DNA of 64,000 nt from Microcoleus vaginatus HSN003 (GTDB lineage: Bacteria > Cyanobacteriota > Cyanobacteriia > Cyanobacteriales > Microcoleaceae), in NCBI RefSeq assembly GCF_022701255.1, contig NZ_CP031705.1:3844001-3908000 (forward strand), written 5' to 3'. The position numbers and the translations under genes are program-made. Below, one piece after another: positions 47,460 to 57,100 of the stretch (positions are counted from its first letter, which is position 1; the number at the start of each line of letters is the position of its first letter). The notes beneath the pieces were generated by a model. It was not told the DNA's origin. It did not search any database and saw only the letters and a program-made list of their open reading frames with translations.

Positions 47460-47676
47460 CTAACATATTAAAACAATCTTCTGTAGTTAATATCTCACTC
47501 AGGTTATAATTTCGCTCTGCTAAAATCTGCCGATTGGTAGAGATTCTGAACCTGAAAGCTTGCGCTTGTCTAGCGCGGACAACTTTATTTTCCCTTGTCC
47601 TCCAAGTACCTGAGCTGATTTTGATAATAAAATTAGAGCGGACCTAGTTTCTAATCCCACCCAATAAAACAGCGAT
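47460..47676. other. Spacer between the secreted protein gene and the duplicated thiC tail
   Basis: No gene, repeat or hairpin is evident. It separates the minus-strand hypothetical gene from the foreign junction at 47677. Confidence 0.4.
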
Positions 47677-47747
47677 CTAAGGTTGATGCTGATGCTTTGA
47701 CGGAATTAGAGAAGTTTTTGGCTAAGGAACCTGTAGCGCAAAGCTAG
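47677..47747 (+). pseudogene. 71-bp copy of the thiC 3' end
   Basis: 47677-47747 equals 46172-46242 at 69 of 71 positions; the stop is TAG instead of TAA. It codes for the last 23 ThiC residues without any start and marks the edge of a segmental duplication that also carried the methyltransferase gene. Confidence 0.92.
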
Positions 47748-47788
47748 TTGCTAGGGTGGGCGGAAACACTCCGCCCACCCTTCCCAAT

Positions 47789-49108
47789 TCACCAGGCGCT
47801 AACTTTTTGTTTGGTAGAGCACAAAACATTCTGGATAACTTCGAGAGCAACAGCTTTAACTACATTAATACTTACACTATTACCCAGTTGATGATAAGCT
47901 TTATCATCATTAGGATGCAGAATAAAACTATCGGAAAAACCTTGTAACCGTGCTGCTTCGCGGGGAGTAATCCTGCGGACTCGGTTATGATAGTAAACTC
48001 CTAATCTATTAGCATCACTGGCAACAATTGTTACAGAAATTTTTTGCGGATCGAGAAATTTATAGACTTCAAAGGAAAAGTTACCGGATACAGGTTTGTA
48101 CTGATTGTTGTTCCGTTGCAGGTACTTTTTTGTTACCAAGGAATCCAGCATTTCATCGAGATTGGGATGAGCAAAAAAAGTAGCTATTTGCTCTTTAGTT
48201 AATAGCTTGCCATCTTGGTCTGATCCAAATTCTTTATTGCGCCTTTTCAAAATAAAAAGATTCATTAATTCAATTTCGTCTAAACTGCACTCGCCTCGCA
48301 AACCTAGTTCCCAAGAATGAATCGAATTGCCACCGCGATAGTCAATTAGCCGCCTACCGTGCAAGCGACTGAAATCATTGTTAACTATTTGTTTCAAGGC
48401 ATTAACAAATTCTGGCGAACAATCATATTTTGGATCTGGATTGTCTTCCAAAATATCTGCAACTGTGACAGGTTGACTTAACGGGGAAAAGAACGATAGC
48501 TGTTGATGACTAGAGGAATGCGAATCTTTTGGGCCTAAGTCAGAAATTAAGCCAAATTGGGGCGAAGCATTTAAAATTCCTACTAGGTAAACTCGGACAC
48601 GGTTCTGAGGTAAGCTAAAGTTAGAGCTGTTGAGCAAAAAATAATCGAAGCTGTAACCTCGGCTTTTGATTTCGCTCTTAATAGTTTCGAGGGTTCTGCC
48701 GCCGTCGTGGCTGACAAGCCCCCGCACGTTCTCGAAAATAAATGCTTGAGGTTTAAAGGTATCAATTAACCTTGCAATCTCAAAAAATAGGGTGCCTCTG
48801 GTGTCTCCAAAGCCCTCTTTTTTGCCCGCATAGGAGAAAGACTGACAAGGAAATCCCGCTAGTAAAATTTCATGTTCAGGCAGTTTGTCAATTAATCGGA
48901 TGTCGCCTAAAGGTGTGTCGGCAAAGTTTTTCTGGTAAACTAACTGAGCGTCGGAATTGATTTCGCTGCTTAATACGCATTCTGTTTGCAGATTCAAGGA
49001 ACGAGCGGCGGATTCAAAGGCTAATCTCATGCCGCCTATTCCTGAGAATAAGTCAATAAAACGGATTTTTGGCATAATAATTTTAGTTAGTTTAGATTTT
49101 AACACCAT
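47789..49108 (-). CDS. DNA (cytosine-5-)-methyltransferase of a type II system
   Basis: 439 residues. Motif I is FIDLFSGIGGMRLAFE, motif IV is AGFPCQSFSYAG with catalytic Cys88, motif VI is FIFENVRGL, motif VIII is SLPQNRVRVYLVGI, and motifs IX/X are LQGFSDSF and YHQLGNSVSINV. The variable region between VIII and IX sets the target, which cannot be read from sequence. Translation may start at Met12 (49075), just before the motif I strand; Met1 is kept, as neither has a clear ribosome site. The gene follows the putative endonuclease by 20 bp. Confidence 0.95.
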   Translation of the reverse strand: MVLKSKLTKIIMPKIRFIDLFSGIGGMRLAFESAARSLNLQTECVLSSEINSDAQLVYQKNFADTPLGDIRLIDKLPEHEILLAGFPCQSFSYAGKKEGFGDTRGTLFFEIARLIDTFKPQAFIFENVRGLVSHDGGRTLETIKSEIKSRGYSFDYFLLNSSNFSLPQNRVRVYLVGILNASPQFGLISDLGPKDSHSSSHQQLSFFSPLSQPVTVADILEDNPDPKYDCSPEFVNALKQIVNNDFSRLHGRRLIDYRGGNSIHSWELGLRGECSLDEIELMNLFILKRRNKEFGSDQDGKLLTKEQIATFFAHPNLDEMLDSLVTKKYLQRNNNQYKPVSGNFSFEVYKFLDPQKISVTIVASDANRLGVYYHNRVRRITPREAARLQGFSDSFILHPNDDKAYHQLGNSVSINVVKAVALEVIQNVLCSTKQKVSAW

Positions 49109-49128
49109 TTCTTCAGTATACCATCTCT

Positions 49129-50181
49129 TTACTCATTGTTAGGCACAAAATAATCCCTCAAAAAATCGCAAAGTACATTAAGTTCATTGTGGGAAAATGC
49201 AACAGTGCAATCACTATACGTACACAAGGTTCTGATTGCATTTTTCCTCTCAAAGTTACCAACGCCATCAATGACATAAGCCATTTTATAACCGGCATTT
49301 TCAATCTGCTCAAATCTAGCTCTTGCTTGTCCAGCTTTACGTTCAATTACACTATTTGTTGTTACCTGAAAGCTAATCTCTATTGCAACAAACTTATCTT
49401 CTTTAGAAAGAACCAGATCAAATGTTGTTAGTCCTTTTTCGCTTTCTTGGTCAGTATGTCTAACGCCGGGTAAATGACCGTTAGGTCTAATATCTATATC
49501 TCTAACCCCTAAATTTTCTTGTAAGTATTCTTTGACAAAGTTTTGAGCGATTTGACCTAAAGTATTGGCTTGTGACCCAGAGGTTATGCGGCTAACCCAG
49601 ATATATCGTTGTTTAATAAACTTATTTAATTTATCGGGTTGACCTAAGTAATTACCAATTTCACATTTAGCTAGAACCTCAGCGCTTTTTTCATTCAGTG
49701 AACTAGCGCCGAACAAAAGAATTGCTATTAAATCTTTATGTGCCAAAGAGAGAGATTGATTTTGGAGTATTTTTTTACCGTCAATCCCTAGTTTATTATT
49801 GGTTAGTTGACCTGATGCTGGTAGAAAAGTGAATTGATAAGAGTAAGTTTGCAGGTTCCAAAGGTAATCTAATCTCTTTAATGGAAACATAGAATTAAAC
49901 TGACTATTCACTCTTTTTATCATTTCTCCCCCAAAGTCCGCCAGTACAATTAAATGCTTCAGGAACATATTTGCAGAAAGTGTAGAAGCTTCTACTATTT
50001 GAAATAATCCGTTTAACTCCGAAACAGGGACGCTAAGAATAGCAATAAATTGCTCTTGAGTTTCTATCAATTTTGGTATGACACTGAGTTCTGCTTCCTT
50101 TTGAGATAAGTCGGAAGGCCAAAACATAGAAGCTAACTCACGGATTTCTTCAACTGTTCTTCTGTAATTTGGAGTTGACAT
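49129..50181 (-). CDS. Putative type II restriction endonuclease
   Basis: 350 residues, no signal peptide. The C-terminal third holds a PD-(D/E)XK-like core: TTFDLVLSKEDKFVAIEISF with Asp255, Glu268, and Ser270/Gln272 in the place of the usual Lys, then IERKAGQARARFEQIENAGY and KMAYVIDGVGNFER. The N-terminal 200 residues are helical and unknown to me. Adjacency to the methyltransferase (20 bp, same strand, endonuclease first) supports the call. Recognition site unknown. Confidence 0.75.
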   Translation of the reverse strand: MSTPNYRRTVEEIRELASMFWPSDLSQKEAELSVIPKLIETQEQFIAILSVPVSELNGLFQIVEASTLSANMFLKHLIVLADFGGEMIKRVNSQFNSMFPLKRLDYLWNLQTYSYQFTFLPASGQLTNNKLGIDGKKILQNQSLSLAHKDLIAILLFGASSLNEKSAEVLAKCEIGNYLGQPDKLNKFIKQRYIWVSRITSGSQANTLGQIAQNFVKEYLQENLGVRDIDIRPNGHLPGVRHTDQESEKGLTTFDLVLSKEDKFVAIEISFQVTTNSVIERKAGQARARFEQIENAGYKMAYVIDGVGNFERKNAIRTLCTYSDCTVAFSHNELNVLCDFLRDYFVPNNE

Positions 50182-50305
50182 TTTTGGTTGTGTGTGATAT
50201 TAAGTGCTGTGAGTTTGATGAGATCGCCCCCCCTTCGCGCTATTAAATGTTCGGCGGCCGTTGACGCGATTCTTCTGGGGAGGAGGCTGGCGATCGCACT
50301 TTTGC

Positions 50306-50881
50306 CTATTTTTTGCTAGCCATCCACTTTTGAAGATCCTTAATCGTAAAAACTGTTTCAAAGTCCAATCCAACAGAGCGATAAAACTCCGCACCACCTT
50401 GCTCTCTGTCAATCAGCGACAACACGCGATCGACTTTATAACCCGCCGCCCGCAACCTTTCCACCGCCTGCATCGCCGACTTACCCGTCGTCACCACATC
50501 CTCCAAAACCGCCACATTCGTCCCCTCTGGCAACAGCGGCCCCTCAATGTACGCCATTGTCCCGTGTCCCTTCGTCTCCTTTCTGACAATTAGCGCCGGA
50601 ATCGATCGACCTTCCAGAGCCGAAACCACACTCACCGCAGTTACAATCGGGTCAGCACCCAAAGTCAAACCGCCCACAGCTTGCACATCCGACGACAGCA
50701 TCGACAACAGCACACGTCCCGTTGCCAAAGCACCTTCAGCGTGCAGCGTCACCGGTTTGCAGTTAATGTAATAAGAACTTTTCTGCCCTGAAGACAGCAC
50801 AAAATCACCTTCGCGATAGGCAAACTCGCACAACAAATCGAGAAGTCGATCGCGCAACACTTTTAAATCCGCAGCATTCAT
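50306..50881 (-). CDS. pyrE: Orotate phosphoribosyltransferase
   Basis: 191 residues. The PRPP-binding motif is VAVLEDVVTTGKSAMQAVER; FVLSSGQKSSYYINCKPVTL and IVRKETKGHGTMAYIEG (flexible catalytic loop with Lys) are typical of PyrE. It turns orotate and PRPP into OMP in pyrimidine synthesis. It is the next gene on the minus strand upstream of the endonuclease but the 124-bp gap argues against a shared operon. Confidence 0.95.
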   Translation of the reverse strand: MNAADLKVLRDRLLDLLCEFAYREGDFVLSSGQKSSYYINCKPVTLHAEGALATGRVLLSMLSSDVQAVGGLTLGADPIVTAVSVVSALEGRSIPALIVRKETKGHGTMAYIEGPLLPEGTNVAVLEDVVTTGKSAMQAVERLRAAGYKVDRVLSLIDREQGGAEFYRSVGLDFETVFTIKDLQKWMASKK

Positions 50882-50965
50882 AACTCACACCGTGTAAAAA
50901 ACACAAATAATCCGCCGATAATCAGTTTATAGTGGAATCGGAATTAATTAAGGAGGCCCAAATAT

Positions 50966-51493
50966 ATGAGTCAAAAGTTAAAAAGCCTGAGCGGCGCGTT
51001 GATTCTCGCTGTCGCCTCTGCCGCGCTGGCATCCGTCAAACCAGCTCAAGCACAAACAGAGCGATTTCACCCAATTGCCGACGACTTCAACCGACAATTT
51101 TTTGAAGCTTCAGGAGACTTTTACCACAACGTCAGCTTGCAAGGTTACTTTGGCGACTATGTAGGCCTCGGTTCCCCCAGCGGCGTCGTTGCCTTTCCCG
51201 AAAAAGAAATCGAGAGGGATGCCAGCCGCATCAACGGCTTCTACAGACGAGTAATGCAGCGGCAAGTTTCCAGCGACCCGATTCTCCGCGTCCCAGATGC
51301 AGTTAATCCCTTCGATGCCTCAATCATGGCACTGCCTCCTGCTTGCCAGCTAGCACCTCAACCGAGCGGCTGTTTCCCCATTCCCGCCGGACTCCAAGAT
51401 CAGTTTACACTTCCAACACAGCAGGAAGGTTCACCGACTGATCCAGGTCCCGTTAGAGGACTTTATCAAGTATCACCCGCAGGCAAAAATTAA
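50966..51493 (+). CDS. Secreted hypothetical protein
   Basis: 175 residues; AGGAGG precedes the ATG by about 10 nt. Signal peptide GALILAVASAALASVKPAQA ends at AQA|QTE. The mature part begins RFHPIADDFNRQFFEASGDF and has two cysteines that could form a disulfide (PPACQLAPQPSGCFP). It ends in a Pro/Gly-rich tail. I do not recognise a family. Divergent from pyrE. Confidence 0.82.
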   Translation: MSQKLKSLSGALILAVASAALASVKPAQAQTERFHPIADDFNRQFFEASGDFYHNVSLQGYFGDYVGLGSPSGVVAFPEKEIERDASRINGFYRRVMQRQVSSDPILRVPDAVNPFDASIMALPPACQLAPQPSGCFPIPAGLQDQFTLPTQQEGSPTDPGPVRGLYQVSPAGKN

Positions 51494-51670
51494 TCGATCG
51501 ACAGTTGCGAGTTTTGAGCCGCGGCGGGTTTACTAAATCTCGGATTTGTATTACAGAGAAAGTCTCAACCCGCCCCAAAACTTTACTTTTTGGCAATCCT
51601 TTCGGTAAACGCGCCATAGGATTTTTGTAACTATCGCGGTTATTTTACAGGAATAAATATTATCCAATAT

Positions 51671-52417
51671 TTATGGAACAATGTTGCCGTCAGGCATGAT
51701 TGTTCTTTTCAAAATAGCTTCGCCCAGATTAGCTCCCGCCAAGTTCGCTCCCCTGAGATTTGCCCCGGTCAAATTCGCCCCTCTCAAATCAGCTTTGCCG
51801 AGGTTTGCCCATCGTAAATCGGCAGCGCTCAACTCTGCAAAACAGAGATTTGCCCTGAAAAGATATGCTCCTGTGAAGTGAGCTTCCCCCAGGTTAGCTT
51901 TAGAGAAATTGGCTGCATAACAATGTGCTTCAATCAATTCGGCTTGAGGGAGATTTGCTTGACTGAGATTAGCACAGTTGAAGTTTGCGCCCATCGCATT
52001 AGCTCGAAACATCACCGCACCGATTAAATTCGCATCTCCAAAATCGGTTTGTTGGAGATTGGCACCGCTTATGTCCGCCCCAATTAAATTAGCACCGCTC
52101 AAATCAGATCCTGTGAGGTCAGCCGCTTGGAGGTTGGTTCCAGTTAAATTAGCTTTAATTAAATTAGTTTCGAGCAGTTGCGCTCCGGCAAGATTTGCTA
52201 AACTGAGGTTGGATTCGGCGAGGTTTGCCGCAATTAATTTAGCCTTAAACAAGTCTGCTTTAAAAAGGTTAGACCGCCAAAGATGTGCACCTCTGAGATT
52301 TGCTTCGGCGAGGTTAGCTTCGCTGAAATCCGGTTCTATATTTGGGTTGAGACTTCTCCATTCAATCCAAGTAACTGCACCTTTTTTTAACAGCGATAAA
52401 TGCTGTGTGTTTGCCAT
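51671..52417 (-). CDS. Pentapeptide-repeat protein
   Basis: 248 residues with AAAGGAG before the ATG. From about residue 30 the chain is nearly all A(N/D)LxX repeats (FSEANLAEANLRGAHLWRSN and so on, roughly 40 units), which fold into a right-handed quadrilateral beta-helix. No membrane helix or signal peptide. Many such proteins exist in cyanobacteria without known function; DNA-gyrase mimicry is known for some. It lies 23 bp after ccmP on the same strand and is probably co-transcribed. Confidence 0.93.
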   Translation of the reverse strand: MANTQHLSLLKKGAVTWIEWRSLNPNIEPDFSEANLAEANLRGAHLWRSNLFKADLFKAKLIAANLAESNLSLANLAGAQLLETNLIKANLTGTNLQAADLTGSDLSGANLIGADISGANLQQTDFGDANLIGAVMFRANAMGANFNCANLSQANLPQAELIEAHCYAANFSKANLGEAHFTGAYLFRANLCFAELSAADLRWANLGKADLRGANLTGANLRGANLAGANLGEAILKRTIMPDGNIVP

Positions 52418-52440
52418 AATAATTACATCTCCTTTAACAG

Positions 52441-53085
52441 CTATTCCTTGCGACCAAAAATTGCTGGATGTTCTCGACCCGTCACGTTTTCCACCGCCGC
52501 AATTGCTGCCTGGGAACCTGCTATAATATCTCGTTCTGCGCCGCCGAGGTAAAGCCGTCCAAAACTGCCTACAGCCTGAACCTCTAAGATGTTAATAGAT
52601 GCGCCTTTTTCTGCTTCATTGGCCGCCAGCGCTGCATAAGCAGCCGGTTCTACTTCTAAGACGTAAAGCGTTTGTCCCGCCAACAGCAATTGTCCGCGGC
52701 GGGTGCGGTTGATTAATTGTGTTTGGTGGGGGTCAATGTTGCGAATAATTTGACTGGAAATCACTCGCGGTTTGATACCTTCTTCTCTGCGGACCCCCAT
52801 GAATTCTAGAATTGCTTTGCCTGCGGCCCGCGTTTCCCCCTGCTGGCCCGAGTGTACTTCCAGAAGGCCGTACAAGCGTTCGACTATCTGCACTCCCGGG
52901 CGTACGGAGGCAGATTTGAGGGCGACATCAGTAATTCGGTTAATTTCGATACCGGGGGAGATTTCTATCCACAGCGACGCATCCCCCGGCAGCGGCAAGA
53001 ATCCGGCGGCGATGGTGCCGATGTATGCTGCGTGCTGTGGCTGCAAGTTGTCTAGAAATACGTAGCTCCGTAACTCTATACCCAA
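52441..53085 (-). CDS. ccmP: Carboxysome shell protein CcmP (double BMC domain)
   Basis: 214 residues if the TTG at 53085 is used (GGAG 10 nt upstream), which gives [20 protein letters not shown], the family's expected N-terminus; a longer frame begins at TTG 53130. Two BMC-type halves are visible: [20 protein letters not shown] with [14 protein letters not shown], then [20 protein letters not shown] with [15 protein letters not shown]. CcmP forms trimers that stack into a two-layered, gated shell pore for larger metabolites. It is coded away from a main ccmKLMN cluster, as in other beta-cyanobacteria. Confidence 0.88.
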   Translation of the reverse strand: MGIELRSYVFLDNLQPQHAAYIGTIAAGFLPLPGDASLWIEISPGIEINRITDVALKSASVRPGVQIVERLYGLLEVHSGQQGETRAAGKAILEFMGVRREEGIKPRVISSQIIRNIDPHQTQLINRTRRGQLLLAGQTLYVLEVEPAAYAALAANEAEKGASINILEVQAVGSFGRLYLGGAERDIIAGSQAAIAAVENVTGREHPAIFGRKE

Positions 53086-53130
53086 AAGTTTTGATCTCCG
53101 TCGATCGCGTTCCAACTGTTGTCTGTGCAA

Positions 53131-53407
53131 TATCTGAGTTTACCTTTTTTTGTCAACAACACCTTGTCTGTTGTCGAGAGTGCCGGAGTGCCTCACAACC
53201 GGGTGAGGTGTCAGACCCGCGATTTCTAGTGCCGGAGTGCCTCCGCGAGCAATTTTTATTTTTTTACGACTGCTAAAAATTTGGTATCAATCTCTAGTTA
53301 TACGTGGAACATAACAATCTTTACCGCTAGAGGTGGATTTAACTTTAAAAGACAATCGATATAGTTTGGATAGTTAAAGATTTTAGCCAACAGAGAGCAT
53401 TTGAATT
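53131..53407. other. Spacer with a direct repeat
   Basis: AGTGCCGGAGTGCCT occurs twice (about 53180 and 53229). No coding frame is supported. It contains the promoter regions of divergent ccmP and the WGxxGxxG gene. Confidence 0.5.
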
Positions 53408-53734
53408 ATGAAACGTTCTGATTTATCCAAAGCAATCGGTGCAGGTATTATAGCTGCTGGTTTAGCCATAGCACCAGCTCATCTGCCTGCTTCAGCTCAG
53501 ACAGATACAACTGGCGGTACAACTGGCGGTACTACCGGCACTACCACCACCACCACAACTCCTGGTTCCGATGTCTACAATGCTGAAACCGATCGCGATT
53601 TTGATTGGGGATGGTTGGGATTGCTCGGCTTGTCTGGCTTGTTGGGTTTGATTCCCAAAAAACGCGAAGAAAATGTCCGCTATACCACTACAACAGGCGA
53701 TCGCGAACCCGCTGCACGCACTGACTACCGCTAA
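53408..53734 (+). CDS. Small WGxxGxxG-type surface protein
   Basis: 108 residues. Signal peptide IGAGIIAAGLAIAPAHLPAS ends near ASA|QTD. A Thr/Gly-rich stretch (TTGGTTGGTTGTTTTTTPG) is followed by FDWGWLGLLGLSGLLGLIPK and a basic KKREE segment. The Trp-Gly-x-x-Gly-x-x-Gly helix plus basic end resembles proposed WGxxGxxG sorting signals of cyanobacteria. It would be anchored in the membrane. Function unknown. Confidence 0.85.
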   Translation: MKRSDLSKAIGAGIIAAGLAIAPAHLPASAQTDTTGGTTGGTTGTTTTTTTPGSDVYNAETDRDFDWGWLGLLGLSGLLGLIPKKREENVRYTTTTGDREPAARTDYR

Positions 53735-53810
53735 GAATTGAGTCTTAGTGCTGTGGCCATTCTGCAGGGACAGGATGTTTTAACCTGTCCGACGATCGCG
53801 AATAAGCATC

Positions 53811-53837
53811 AAAAAACCTCCATCGGTGAGGTTTTTT
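53811..53837 (+). terminator. Terminator after the WGxxGxxG gene
   Basis: AAAAAACCTC (53811-53820), CATCGGT loop, GAGGTTTTTT (53828-53837): strong intrinsic terminator with A and T tracts, usable in both directions. Confidence 0.88.
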
Positions 53838-54132
53838 TATTGGAGATGATGCGCGATCGCCGGACAGGTTAAATTGCTTACATCTGCCCTATTGCACCAT
53901 TTTGATGAACAGGCTTTCCGCCCTGTTCCACAAAAAGTGAATTTTCTGGTGGGCCGTTGCTCGTAGCCAGTCAATAAAATCATTATTGAGAATGGTGCAA
54001 TATCTCAGATATAACCGAACTTGAAATTATTAACTTCTTCCTTTCTTCTTCCCTTCTTCCTTCGCGTTCTTCGCGTCTTCGCGGTTCATTAAATAAAGAC
54101 TTTTCACACACAAAAAGACCTTAAAAAATATT
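53838..54132. repeat. Repeat-rich spacer
   Basis: Contains two GACAGG-type inverted words shared with 53770-53790, a polypyrimidine tract (54031-54062) and the dispersed word CTTCGCGTCTTCGCGGTTCA (54070-54089). That word recurs near 8226-8245 and, with changes, at about 63217-63242. No gene seen. Confidence 0.55.
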
Positions 54133-57100
54133 TTACCCAGAACGATCGAGTACCTCCCAAATCGCCTGCACCAACTTGTCGGGGTCTAAAGGCTTACAAA
54201 TGTGGCGCTGGAACCCCGCAGCCAGGGCCTGCTGATAGTCAATTTCTCCAGCATAAGCCGTGAGGGCGATCGCCCTCACCAGTCCCCCTTTGTCAGGCGC
54301 CAGAGCCCGAACCTGTCGCATCAACATATAACCGTCAGTGTCGGGCATTCCAATATCGCTCAACAGCAAATCCGGCACAGACTCGGTTAAAACCGCCAAA
54401 GCATCGGCGGCGTTAGAAACGGCTGTAACCCTTGCCCCACAATCCTCAAGCAGAAAAACCACCAAATCTCGCGCATCGGCATCATCATCCACCGCTAACA
54501 CCTTGATACCGCTCAAATTGAAGGATTGCTCCGGCGCAATCGCCGCAGGACTTGTCTGAGGTTGCACCGGCATCAGGGGTATCCACACGGTCAAGGTTGC
54601 ACCTTTTCCTTCGCCGGGACTGTCGGATTTTACCCTGCCGCCGTGGAGTTCGACGAGATGGCGGACGATCGCCAATCCTAAACCCAATCCGCCAAACTTG
54701 CGCGTCATCGTGCTGTCAGCTTGCCGGAAGTAGTCGAATATATAGGGTAGAAAATCAGGTTCGATACCTTTTCCCGTATCAGTTACAGTAATTTGGGCTT
54801 TCGTGTCCACCCGATCGAGAACGACTTCGATTTTGCCTCCCGGCGGGGTGAACTTGACGGCATTTGACAGCAAATTCCAGACTACCTGCTGAAGTCGGCC
54901 CGCATCGCCCAAAACCGGGCCGAGATGCGGTGCAAATTGAGTGCTGATTTGAATCGACTTGACTTGGGCCGCCAGACGCACCGTTTCAATAGCAGCGTTG
55001 ATGACCCCGGTTAAATCCACAGGTGCAATATTCAAGCTGACCTTGCCTTGCAAAATCCCCGACACATCCAGCAAATCTTCGATAAGCTGGGTTTGCAGTT
55101 TGGCATTGCGCTCGATCGTCTCTAAGGCATAACGCTGCTTTTCCGGTGTCAGAACGTTCGATTGAAGCAGCTTCGCCCAGCCCAGAATCGGGTTTAAGGG
55201 AGTCCGCAATTCGTGGGACAAAACAGCCAAAAATTCGTCTTTGACGCGGTTAGCCCGTTCTGCTTCTTCCCGCGCCTCCTTTTCCCGCGCTAGAAGGCGT
55301 TCCCGTTCCGCTTCTGCAACTTTGCGATCTGTAATGTCAGTGTTGGTGCCACACCAGCGCAGCAGCTTGTTTTGCTCGTCGCGAATCGGCACGGCGCGGG
55401 AGAGAAACCAGCGGTACGATCCGTCTTTGCCGCGCAAAGGGAAAGTATCTTCCCAAGCTTCGCCTCTTTCAATGCAGCGCCTAAATTTTGCGACCACCCG
55501 ATCGAGGTGTTCAGGGTGGTGCACCTGTTGCCAGCCCCAGCCCTGCATTTCCTCTAGGGTGGTGCCCGTGTAGTCAAACCAGCGCTGGTTGTACCAGAAA
55601 ATCCAGCCGGTTTCATCTGTCATCCAGGCCAACTGAGCGATGTTGTCCGCTAGAGCGCGGAACCGAGCCTCGCTTTCGTGCAGATCGTGCAGGGTTCGCG
55701 CGTGCAGGATTACCGTCCAGAGGCGAGCCACCACTTCTTGCATCAGCGAAACTTCATCGGGCCGCCAGTGTCGCACAGCCTGTGATGTCACCACCAAAAG
55801 AGCCACCCACCGCCCTTCGTGAAGGCAGGGAACATCGATCAAAGCGCGAATCGACACGGCACCGTAGTTATCGACCAAATGCGCTGTATGCGGGTGAGTA
55901 GCGATATCTGAGATGACAACTGTTTGACCTGCGATAGAGAGAGCTTTCAGTTCTGGGATCTTAAAGTCTGAGATTTTATAGATGCCAGCGAGGCTGGCAA
56001 GGTCGGACTGGTGCCAGTCTTGCTCGACAATTGCCTGATTGGCTTCTAAATCCATTTCGTGCCATACGCAGCGATCGACCTTTAAATATTCTCCCAGACT
56101 CTTCATGGCTTCCCACAACATTTCTGCGGGGTTGGATCTCTGCCGCAAGCGGACTTCGAGCTCTGCGAGAAACTGCTCGTTGAGTTGGGCTTGTTTGCGA
56201 TCGTGAATATCGGTGTTTGTGCCGATCCACTCGACAATTTCGCCCCCCGCGCCGCGAATTGGCACGGCGCGGGACAAATGCCAGCGTTCCATTTGGTCTG
56301 CTGCCCGCCGCAAACGCAGCTCAAGTTGATAAACTTCTCCGGTGATTAGAGATTCTTGCCAGCGGGCCCAAGATTCTGCCAAATCCGACGCCGGCACCAG
56401 GGACTCCCAATTGTTTTGAACCGCTTCCTCGTAAGACATTCCCAGATATTCCAACCACTTGTGTTGATTGGTAAAGCGAATTTCCCCGGCGGAGTCTACG
56501 TTCCAAATCAGGTGGGGCAGCGACTCAGCCAGCAAGCGGAAGCGGCGATCGCTTTCTGCTAAGCTTTCTTCGGCTCGTTTGCGATCGTCAATATCAATCC
56601 CGATCCCGACCCATTGCACCACCTGTCCCCCCCTGTCTTTGACGGGCACAATTCGCGCTAGATGCCAGCGGTAAGTACCATCAAACCTGCGTACCCGACA
56701 CTCGAATTCGTAGGCTTCCCCTGCTTCAATAGCCTTGGTGCGCCTGCCGACAACTGCTGGCAGATCCTCAGGATAAAATAATTGCAGCACCGGCGCAGCC
56801 AGCGGCAATTCTGGCATCATCCCCGTGTAGCTTTTCCAGTGTTGGTTGCAAAACTCTAACCTGCCGTCGGCGGTGTTGATCCACATTAATTCCGGGACGC
56901 CATCGGCGAGAGTGCGGTAGAGATTTTCGCTTTGCCGCAGTGCTTCTTCTATTTGCCGGCGCTCGGTTTTGTCCTGCATGATTTTCAGGAAACCGTGCAC
57001 CTCGCCGGTTTCGTCGCGCAGGGGCATCACCAGCCCGCTGCCCCAAATGCGGCTGCCATCTTTGCGGACGTGCCAGCGCTCGTTTTCTCCTCTTCCCTGA

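Noticed and set aside
51681..52526. Plus-strand frames over the pentapeptide gene
   Set aside because: Repeat-driven antisense frames; the minus-strand frame has the A(N/D)LxX pattern and a ribosome site.
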